Assembly (NCBI GenBank): GCA_016946835.1
Contig: JACVTC010000086.1
Span: 477,501-541,500, forward strand
Direction of reading: 5' to 3'
Origin: Neocallimastix lanati (nom. inval.)
Lineage: Eukaryota; Neocallimastigomycota; Neocallimastigomycetes; Neocallimastigales; Neocallimastigaceae
Length of the DNA stretch: 64,000 nt
Shown: piece after piece, positions 39,724-49,100 of the stretch
Layout of the letters: every line of letters begins with the position of its first letter
How positions within the stretch are numbered: the stretch's first letter is position 1
The notes under the pieces: model-generated
Database searches by the model: none
What the model was told of the DNA's origin: nothing
What the model saw: the letters and a program-made list of their open reading frames with translations, nothing else
Position numbers and translations under genes: made by a program

Positions 39724-40794
39724 ATGAAAAATGGTTTTATAATTATTGCTATTATATATTTAATAGCTTTTGTATGTCTAAATTATGCTTATTATATTTT
39801 GAAGAAATATTACAAACATAAAATATATAAGGAAAAGGAAACAGGAAATGAATTTGATATACAATATAAATTTGCACCCTTAGTACCAATTGACAATCTT
39901 AATTATTTTGAATTTGTTGGAATTGGGACTTTATTATTACCAATTAGACTTCCCTTAGTTTTACTTTCTTATTTTATGCTTAAACTAAATTTGAAAATCT
40001 TAAAAATAATATATAAAAATCATGAACACGATAAATTTCAAAGAAAAAAAATTGAGAATGCTACAAACTTTTGGCTTGGAATTTATTTCTTTATAAATAA
40101 TATTTCTATTGAAAAAAAAGTCATTCCATACGAAAAAATATATAAAAAATACTTAGGTGAAGATTATGATTTCTCCCAAAAAGATTTCTCTTTATATATA
40201 AGTAATCATTTAGGTTATCTGGAAATTGCAGCCTATATGAAAGAATATGGTGTAAGCTATTTGATTACATATGAACTTGTTAGAGCACCTGCAGTAGGAG
40301 CTGCTCTAAGAGAACTAGGTTCCTTCTTTGTAAACAGAGAAAGTGAAAAAAGCAGAAAAAATGCATTAGATACCCTTATTCAACGTCAACAGGATTTCTA
40401 TAATAAAAAAAGTTATGTTAGAACCTTAGTATTTCCTGAAGGAACAACAACTAATGGTAAATATCTAGCCACTTTTAAAAAAGGAACCTTCATATCTCTA
40501 TTACCGTTAAAGCCTTTAATTGTTTTACCGAATAAAAACTTCCCATGTTCTACGAATAGATTCCTTTTCTTTATAAGAACAATTTGTGTTTACAATATAA
40601 AAATACCCTACGCTGAATTACCAATTATTAAACCAACACCATTCATGTTTGAAAAATATAAAATGCTTGGTAAGGAAAAATGGGAAATTTATGCCAATGT
40701 TGTTAATAAAATCTATTTAGAAATTGGGGGATTCAAGGAAACCAATATAAAATTCAGAGATAGAGTGAAGTATTATCAAATTGCTGAAGAATGA
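39724..40794 (+). CDS. Lysophospholipid acyltransferase (PlsC/LPLAT family), 356 residues
   Basis: The enzyme transfers a fatty acyl group from acyl-CoA to a lysophospholipid or glycerol-3-phosphate backbone at the ER or another membrane. An N-terminal membrane segment (residues 3-25) is followed by a second hydrophobic stretch near 63-88. Motif I is SNHLGYLE at about 160-167, with the catalytic His and a Glu in place of the usual Asp. Motif II appears as FVNRESEKSR near 202. Motif III is FPEGTTTNGK at 237-246, followed by FKKGTF. This combination is that of the LPCAT/LPEAT-like branch, not of bacterial PlsC with its HxxxxD. The sequence is a single exon and the start is the first ATG after an A/T-only leader. 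The exact lipid substrate cannot be told. There is no partner gene nearby. Confidence 0.88.
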   Translation: MKNGFIIIAIIYLIAFVCLNYAYYILKKYYKHKIYKEKETGNEFDIQYKFAPLVPIDNLNYFEFVGIGTLLLPIRLPLVLLSYFMLKLNLKILKIIYKNHEHDKFQRKKIENATNFWLGIYFFINNISIEKKVIPYEKIYKKYLGEDYDFSQKDFSLYISNHLGYLEIAAYMKEYGVSYLITYELVRAPAVGAALRELGSFFVNRESEKSRKNALDTLIQRQQDFYNKKSYVRTLVFPEGTTTNGKYLATFKKGTFISLLPLKPLIVLPNKNFPCSTNRFLFFIRTICVYNIKIPYAELPIIKPTPFMFEKYKMLGKEKWEIYANVVNKIYLEIGGFKETNIKFRDRVKYYQIAEE

Positions 40795-40840
40795 TTTTAT
40801 AATTTTTAATATAATTTATTTATGCATATATATATATATA

Positions 40841-40890
<50 letters not shown>

Positions 40891-42401
40891 TAAAGTTACT
40901 ATCATAGAATTCAACTTTTAAATTTTTTTTTTTTTTAATTAATCAATTAATAATTAATAATAATAATAATAGTTATAATAATAATGATAAAGAAAAAAAT
41001 AAAATAAAATAAAGTATAAATAAGAAATATAAATGTATATATATAAAAATAAATTATTAAATTATCAATAAATAAATAAATAGATAAATATTATAGAATA
41101 AATTTTAAAACAATATACAAATAGATGAAAATAATCAAATTAGTAAATAAACATTAAGTAACTGATAATATTTAAATTAAATAAAAAAAAAGTTTATGTA
41201 AAAAAAAAAAATTTATGTAATACAATAAATATTAATATATATATATATTTTTAATCAAAAGTATTATTGCATTAAAATATACTTGTTATAATATATTTCC
41301 ATTAATTTTTTTTTTTATTTCAAATTTATTTATAACACAGTGGATATACTTGATTATAAGTTGAAATTATAAGTTACTATGAATATCAAAAGACAAAAAA
41401 CATTTTAGTATTATTATAATATTTATTTTATTTTAATCAATCTGTACTTTATATTTATATTTCTACTTTTATATTTTATATTACTTCCCTATTATGGGGA
41501 TCGTACATTTCCCAATCGTGTTTTTCGCAATGTGACTTATAATGATTATAAAATATATCCATACATTTTAAGATATTCTATACGATCATAAATAAATATA
41601 TAAATAATAATATATTTTTAAATTAAATAAGTATTAATAAATTATATATAAAAAAATAGTATCTATTATTTATTTAATTATTATTTATTTAATTGTTATT
41701 TATTTAATTATTAAAACAACAAACCACAATACGATAATACGCCACATTGTTATATACACTAGATTCACTATTATTTAGTAATTGCCTAATCATTAATTTA
41801 AATTATATTAATTTACACTATATTTATTTATATTTAATTACATTTATTTAATTATTTAATTATTTAATTATTTATTTATGATTTCTTTGATTATCTTAAA
41901 TATTATTAATTTTTTTTTTTTTTTTTTGATTATTTTTCCCATTGTAAATTAACAAAGATAAATTCAATTGTATTTGTATTGTATTTGTATTACATAAAAA
42001 ATTAAATATATATTAAAAAAAAAAAAAAAAATAAAAAAAAATATTTATATGTATTAATTATTAATTATCACAAATTATTAATATAAATAAATATTATATT
42101 AGTATTATCATTTTAATAAAAAAAAAATAAGGATAAATGTAATTTTAATATTTATTATAATCATTATATAATTATATTATTATTATTATTTTAGATATAA
42201 AGATAGATAAAATGCTTAATGAAGACTGATAAAAACTTTTTTTTTTATATAAAAAAAAAAAGAAATAGAAATTATAGAATTTTATTAGATTAATAAAAAT
42301 ATAGAGGATTTTATAATTATTTTTATAATTAAAATAATTAAAAAATAATAATATTTTATATTTATACAAATTAATAATTAAATTAGATTTCTTAAAATAA
42401 A
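40795..42401. other. AT-rich interval containing one miniature transposon
   Basis: Poly-A of about 46 at 40843-40888 follows the acyltransferase gene. The rest is A/T repeats apart from the element at 41489-41776. The minus-strand frame at 42172-42408 is low-complexity Phe/Lys/Tyr and overlaps the start of the acetyltransferase gene; it is not credible. Confidence 0.6.
41489..41776. mobile_element. Miniature Mutator-like element (MITE), about 270 bp
   Basis: Left end GGATCGTACATTTCCCAATC is followed by CGCAATGTGACTTATAATG; the right end, read on the minus strand, has CAATGTGGCGTATTATCG and GTGGTTTGTTG. Just outside lie CTATTATGG (41489-41497) and CTATTATTT (41768-41776), a 7-of-9 match that may be an aged target duplication. 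The right end closely matches the right end of the Mutator-like pseudogene element at 43885-45355, which suggests common mobilisation. Confidence 0.6.
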
Positions 42402-42998
42402 ATGTCAAATATTACAATAAGAAAAGCTGAATTATCTGATGCTGAATCAATCTTAAAAATATATGAATATTATGTATTAAACACTGTTATCACTTTTGAA
42501 TACACTGTTCCAACAGTTGATGAATTCCGTTCACGTATGGAACGTACTTTAAAAAAATATCCATATATTGTTGCAGAAAAAGATGGCGAAATTATTGGTT
42601 ATGCCTACACAGGTCCTTTTGTAGGAAAAAAAGCATACGATTGGTGTGTAGAAACAACTATATATATTAAACATAATTGTACAAATAATGGTTTAGGAAA
42701 AAGGTTTTATCAAATTATTGAAAATATTTCAAGAGCTCAAAATATTATTACTCTTTATGCTTGTATTGGTTATCCCGAAATTGAAGATGAATATTTAACA
42801 AATAATAGTGTTCAATTCCATAGTCATATAGGATTTAAGAAGATTGGTGAATTTAAGAATTGTGGATATAAATTTGATAGATGGTATCATATGGTTTGGA
42901 TGGGAAAAACAATTGCTGAATTCAATCCACATCCAGATCCCGTCATTCCTTTTCCACAATTTCCTTCTGAAAAATTATTAGAATTAGGGTTAAATTAA
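42402..42998 (+). CDS. GNAT-family N-acetyltransferase, phosphinothricin-acetyltransferase type, 198 residues
   Basis: The protein moves an acetyl group from acetyl-CoA to the amino group of a small molecule in the cytosol. The start is ITIRKAELSDAESILKIYEY, typical for the family; ITFEY near residue 24 is another family hallmark. The acetyl-CoA loop is NNGLGKR near residue 97 (Q/RxxGxG pattern). The C-terminal half has SVQFHSHIGFKKIG and KFDRWYHMVWMGK, which match the conserved end of the Pat/MnaT group. That group acts on phosphinothricin, methionine sulfoximine or related amino acids; the natural substrate here is not known. Length is about 15 residues more than bacterial members because of a Pro-rich tail (HPDPVIPFPQFP). 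No intron. The family is mainly bacterial, so acquisition from rumen bacteria is plausible but inferred. Confidence 0.88.
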   Translation: MSNITIRKAELSDAESILKIYEYYVLNTVITFEYTVPTVDEFRSRMERTLKKYPYIVAEKDGEIIGYAYTGPFVGKKAYDWCVETTIYIKHNCTNNGLGKRFYQIIENISRAQNIITLYACIGYPEIEDEYLTNNSVQFHSHIGFKKIGEFKNCGYKFDRWYHMVWMGKTIAEFNPHPDPVIPFPQFPSEKLLELGLN

Positions 42999-43034
42999 GT
43001 TTTTTTAATAATATATAAAGATAATACATTTTAA

Positions 43035-43088
<54 letters not shown>

Positions 43089-43884
43089 TAAAAAAGTAAA
43101 AACATTTAAATAAGTAAAAGTTAATAGAAACAAAGATAATTTAATATTATTTATAATACGCATAAAAATTATATTATTATTATTTTTTTTTTTTTTCAAA
43201 TAAATTAAATAATTAATTCACAAAAATAATAATAATAATAATAATTAAATAAAAAGATTTATAATTATTTGTTCATGTATTTATTTAACTCAACATTTAT
43301 ATTATACTTATTTTTATATTACTTATAATGTTAATATTTTTTTTTTTTTTTTTTATTATTTAAAAAAAATAATGATAATAATATATTTAAAATTATAAAT
43401 TTCTTTTTTTTTTTTTTTTTGAATATATAATTTTGAAATCCTAAAAAGTATTATTAAGTAAAATCAATATTGAAAAGGATATAATAAATAAAAAAGATAA
43501 TAAATAGTAATAATATTTATATAATAGAATTTTATCTTATTAATATTACACAATTATATATTATATTACTAACTATAATATTAAATATTATATAATATTC
43601 CTCTATATATATTATAATTTTATGAAATAGTTTTAATTATATTATATTATATTATATTATTTATATTATATTATATTATATTATATTATATTATAATTAA
43701 ATATATTTAGTTAATATTATTTATATATTTTTAGTTTATATTTAAGTTTATTATTAAATTATAATTTTATATGTAAATAATCCAAGTAAAAAGGATCCTT
43801 CGGGTAATTATTTAACGGATTAACTTGTTTAATTTCCTTGGATAGAAAATATTATTATTAATAAAAAAAATATAATTATACTAT
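42999..43884. other. AT-rich interval, no gene
   Basis: AAT array at about 43038-43088, poly-T at about 43339-43354 and 43404-43420, and ATTAT repeats at 43638-43695. Positions 43780-43847 are less simple, with the palindrome AAGGATCCTT and flanking TCCAAG/CTTGGA arms 60 bp apart. Confidence 0.55.
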
Positions 43885-45355
43885 AATAGTACATAAAAGT
43901 GCGTTTCGGACCCGCACGTGTTTAATTATAAGCCACTTATTTTTTAAGATGGCGTATTATATATAAATTTTTTATATAAATAAATAATTAAATAACAATT
44001 AAATAAATATTTTATTTTATAATAATTAATATATATATATTTGATAATAAAAAATAAAAAAATAAAAAAAATAAAAAAAATAAAAAATTAAAAAAAATAA
44101 AAAAATAAAAAAAAAAAAAAATGTGATTATCAAGTGTTAATTACTAGAACTTATGTTAAGGAATTAAATAATTTTTACACTACATCCTTTTCAATATTAA
44201 AAAATAAAGAACAAAAAACTTATGAAGTGTTATTTGAAGAAATAAAGAAAAATGCCTAAAAAAAATAATAATATTATAATTACTCCAAAAAAATTCCAAA
44301 AAATTTTCATTGTAATTTTGAAAAAGGTATTTCTAATGCTGCTAAAAATGTGTTTCCTGATATAAATATCAAATATAGTACATACCATTATAAAAGAACA
44401 TTAGAAATTAAAAAAAAAATAAATTAAGTCGTAAAAAGTAGAAAATAATATTGATTTATACATTCATTATAAGTTTATTTCAAACTTTCCCTTTATAAAC
44501 TCTGAATATATAAATGATATTTATAATAAAATCAAAAGTGAATGTCTTGAACTTAATTAGGACAATTTTTTGGAATTTTTAGAATATTTTGAAATAACTT
44601 ATTTAAAAGATTTTGAAATTGAACATTGGAATTATTATGATAATATAGAGCATATAACAAATAATGCCTCAGAATCATTCAACAATTATTTAAACGATTT
44701 ATATATAAATTTTTATTAACTTTACAAAAAGTAGATTCATTATTCTATGAAGATTACAAATGAGAAAAAGTGGAGTTTGGGAAAAAAAGTTAAAAAAAAA
44801 TTAAGAAGAACTGATGAAATAAATGCCTTAATTAAATATTACAAAAATATGGAAATTCCATTAAAAAAAAAAAAAAAAAAGAAAAAAGAAAATGAAATGA
44901 ATTCGTTGAATTAAGGTTGAAGTGTGTAAGAGATATAAATATTAAAATTATTTATTAAAAAATAAATAATTAATATTTAACGAAAAAACGACCAAATAAA
45001 AATGATTAATAAAATTTTTCGAATTACAATTAATTAATAGTTAAAATAATTCTTAATAAAAAAAATCAGTGAATTGGATTTTTTAAATTAACAAAAATAA
45101 TTGTTTAAAAGTTTTAATATTTTTATATAAATTAGGGTTTAAATTTACATTATCTTAAAAGAAATAATAATATATTCTATTAAAAAAAATTATAAAAAAT
45201 TATTTTTACAATTGAATATTAATAAATTATATAAAAAAAGATTATTTATTATTCATTTAATTATTTATTTAATTATTATTTATTTAATCATTAAAAAAAC
45301 AAGCCACATACAAAAACGCCACATTGCGAAATTCACGATTCCTCTCAATAATTAA
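43885..45355 (+). mobile_element. Decayed Mutator-like (MULE) DNA transposon
   Basis: The interior holds a broken MULE transposase (next entry). Ends are diverged inverted repeats of about 100 bp: the left contains GTGCGTTTCGG, AAGCCACTT and GATGGCGTATTATA; the right, read on the minus strand, contains GTGAATTTCGCAATGTGGCG and ATGTGGCTTG, both followed by AATAAATAATTAAATAA-type sequence. The right end is closely related to the miniature element at 41489-41776. I could not find a convincing 9-bp target duplication, so the limits are approximate. Confidence 0.6.
44120..44930 (+). pseudogene. MULE transposase remnant
   Basis: Joined by eye only as motifs, the plus strand spells in order EQKTYEVLFEEIKK (about 44210), FEKGISNAAKNVFPDIN followed by TYHYKRTLEIKKK (about 44318-44418), and THITNNASESFNNYLN-like NNASESFNNYLN (about 44660-44695). 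These match the conserved core of Mutator-like transposases: the Asp-containing strand before the ...VFP turn, the xxHY/CxxHxxQ helix, and the TNNxxExxHxxLN box. Several stops and frameshifts and a poly-A tract end any function. The expected zinc-finger and SWIM parts are not recognisable. Confidence 0.7.
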
Positions 45356-46110
45356 TATTTTATAACCTTATTATTTTTTAATTTATATTTTCGAATGTAC
45401 AAAAACCTCAACTAGATAATTGGGTTTTATTAAAATAGTACACTTTATTAGCAAATATTAAGATAATATGTTTATTATAGAATGAAATTTTTTAATATAT
45501 ATCTTCACTAATTTAAAATTCACAGTTGTAATAATAATTATTTCAAATAAATAATTGATAAAAAAAAAAAAAAGAGATTTATAAACAAAAATATTATGTA
45601 TATTTAATTATATATAATAATTATAAATAATAAAATGTTCATTTAACAATAAGAGCTTAACAATTAGTTTAACAAAAGGTGGATCACTGATTGGAACCAA
45701 ATGGACTATTTTTTTGCTATATGGTTCTAAATAACCATTATATAAATACAGTCAATCTATTATATAAAGAACATACTGGTAATAAAAATTTTACTTATAA
45801 AAATGACATAATATTTTTCATGTGTTATCTTTATTTAAAAAATTATTCATTATTACTTTTATTAATTAATTTTTACTTTTTAAAAAAAAAAGTAAATGAA
45901 ATAAAATTTAAAATTATATATTAGTATTTCTATATTTCGGATATTTTATATACATTAAAGTTAATATAAAATTTTTCATTTCTTTTAAATTCAAAATTTT
46001 TTAAAATTTTTATTATTAAATTATATATATGATATATATATATAATTTAATATTTTAGTAATAAGAAAATAATTTTTTTTTTTTACTAAAAGGTTATTAA
46101 TTTAAATATT
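45356..46110. other. Upstream region of the first giant ankyrin gene
   Basis: A/T-rich sequence with no regulatory motif I can defend. A 77-codon frame at 45691-45924 has no family features and simple composition towards its end; I do not treat it as a gene. The 20 bases before the ankyrin ATG (TTATTAATTTAAATATT) resemble those before the second giant ankyrin gene. Confidence 0.5.
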
Positions 46111-49100
46111 ATGGGGTTATCTTTTAGTAAAGATAAATTAATTGATTTAATTATAGATAATGAAATTGAAAAAGTAAAAAAGTTTTTTGATGAAGCCAAT
46201 AAAAAGAATATTATTTTGAATATTAACGAAAAAGATGTATTTGGAATTTATCCACTTTTAATTGCCGTTAATAATAATAATATTGACATGGTTAAATTAT
46301 TAATAGATTATGCCAATGAAAAAAATATCATTATAAATTTGAATGATGCAAATAAAGATGGATATTATCCACTTATTCTTGCCATTAATAATAGAGAAAA
46401 TAATTTGGAAATGGTTAACTTATTAATGAATTATGCCAATGAAAATAATATTATTTTGGAACTAAATGAAAAACATGTAAGTGGGTTTTATCCACTTTTA
46501 GTTGCATTTGATTACAATGATGCTGAATTGGCTAAATTATTAATGAAATATGCCGATGAAAATAAAATTATTTTGGAAATTAATGAGAGAAATGAAAATA
46601 GGTATTATCCACTTTTATATGCTACTGAAAATAAAAATATTGAAATGATTAAATTATTAATAGATTATGCCAATAAACATAAAATTATATTAGAAATAAA
46701 TGAAAAAAATTGGGAGGGATGCTACCCATTTTTAGAAGCAGTTCATAAAAATAATAGTGAAATATTTAAATTATTAATAGATTATGTCAATAAAAATAAA
46801 ATAATTTTGAAAATAAATGAAAAAAATAAAAAAGGAAATTATCCACTTTTAGAAACCATTATTAATAATAATATTGAAATGTTTAAATTATTGATAGAAT
46901 ATGCCAATAGTAATGAAATTATTTTAGAAATGAATGAAAAAAATGAAGATAGAAATTATCCCCTTTTAGAAGTAGTTCATAAAAATAATATTGAAATGTT
47001 TAAATTATTAATAGATTATGCCAAAGATAAAGACTTTAAATTGAAAATTAATGAAAAAGATGATAAAGGAAATTATCCACTTTTAGAAACCATTATTAAA
47101 AATAATATTGAAATTTTTGAATTATTAATTGATTATGCTAATAAAAATAAAATAATACTGGAAATAATTGAAAAAAATAATGAAGGAAATTATCCACTTT
47201 TAAGTGTTTCTAATACAAGGGATAGTAAAATGGTTAAATTATTAATGAATTATGCTAATACCAATAGAATTATTTTTAAAATAAATGAAAAGGACAAATA
47301 TGGAAATTATCCACTTTTAAAAGCCGCCATGAATAATAACGTTGAAGTGGTTAAATCATTAATAGATTATGCCAATGAAAATAATATAATTTTAGAAATA
47401 AATAATAAAAATAATGATGGAAATAATCTACTTCTCACAGCCTTTAATTTTAGTAATATTAATACAGTTAAATTATTAATAGATTATGCCAATGAAAATA
47501 ATATTATTTTAGAAATAAATAATAAAAATAATGTTGGAAATAATCTACTTCTCACAGCCTTTAGCCATAATGATATTGATATGCTTAAATTATTAATAGA
47601 TTATGCTAATAAACATGAGATTATTTTAGAAATGAATGAAAAAAATAAAGAAGGAAATTATACACTTTTAGAAGCTTCTAAAAGTCATAGTAGTGAAATG
47701 ATTAAGTTATTAATGGATTATGCCAGTACCAATAAAATTATTTTGATAATTAATGAAAAAGATAAATATGGAAATTATCCACTTTTAAAAGCTACTAAGA
47801 ATGATAATGTTGAAGTGGTTAAATCATTAATAGATTATGCATACAACAATAAAATTATACTGGAAATGAATGAAAAAGATAAAAATGGAAATTGTCCACT
47901 TTTAGAAGCTTCTAAATATCATAGTAGTGAATTGATTAAGTTATTAATAGATTATGCAAACAACAATAATATTATTTTTAAAATAAATGAAAAGGACAAA
48001 TATGGAAATTATCCACTTTTAAAAGCAACCATGAATAATAATGTTGAAGTGGTTAAATCATTAATAGATTATGCATACAACAATAATATTATATTGGAAA
48101 TGAATGAAAAAGATAAAGATGGACATTATATACTTTTAGAAGCTTCTAAAAATCATAATAGTGAAATGATTAAATTATTAATAGATTATGCAAACAACAA
48201 TAATATTATATTGGAAATGAATGAAAAAGATAAAAATGGAAATTGTCCACTTTTAGAAGCTTCTAAATATCATAGTAGTGAATTGATTAAGTTATTAATA
48301 GATTATGCAAACAACAATAATATTATTTTTAAAATAAATGAAAAGGACAAATATGGAAATTATCCACTTTTAAAAGCAACCATGAATAATAATGTTGAAG
48401 TGGTTAAATCATTAATAGATTATGCATACAACAATAATATTATATTGGAAATGAATGAAAAAGATAAAGATGGACATTATATACTTTTAGAAGCTTCTAA
48501 AAATCATAATAGTGAAATGATTAAATTATTAATAGATTATGCAAACAACAATAATATTATATTGGAAATGAATGAAAAAGATATCGAAGGAAATTATCCA
48601 CTTTTAAAAGCTTCTAAAAATAGTAATATTGAAATAGTTAAATTATTAATGGATTATGCCAATAACAATAAAATTATTTTAGAAATAAATGAAAAAAATA
48701 AAAGTGGAAATTATCCACTTTTAAGTTCCATATATAATAAAAATAATAATATTGAAATTGTTAAATTATTAATAGATTACGCCAATAAAAATAATATTAT
48801 TTTAAATTTGAATGAAAAAATTGAGACTATAAGATTTTTTATTTATACTAATATAGATAATATTGGAAATGGAAATTATCCACTTTTAGGTGCTTCTGAT
48901 ATTAATAATTTTGAAATTGTTAACTTAATAATAAATTATGCAAATAATAATAATATTGTTTTGAATATAAATGAAAAAAATGAAAAAGGAAATTATCCAC
49001 TCTTAAAAGCCATCGAAAATAATAATATGGAAATTGCTAAATTACTCATTGAATACTCAAAAAAACATGATATTATTTTAAAAATAAATGAAAAAAATAT

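Noticed and set aside
45691-45924. 77-codon frame before ankyrin copy 1
   Set aside because: No family features, low-complexity Leu/Lys/Phe ending, and no counterpart before ankyrin copy 2.
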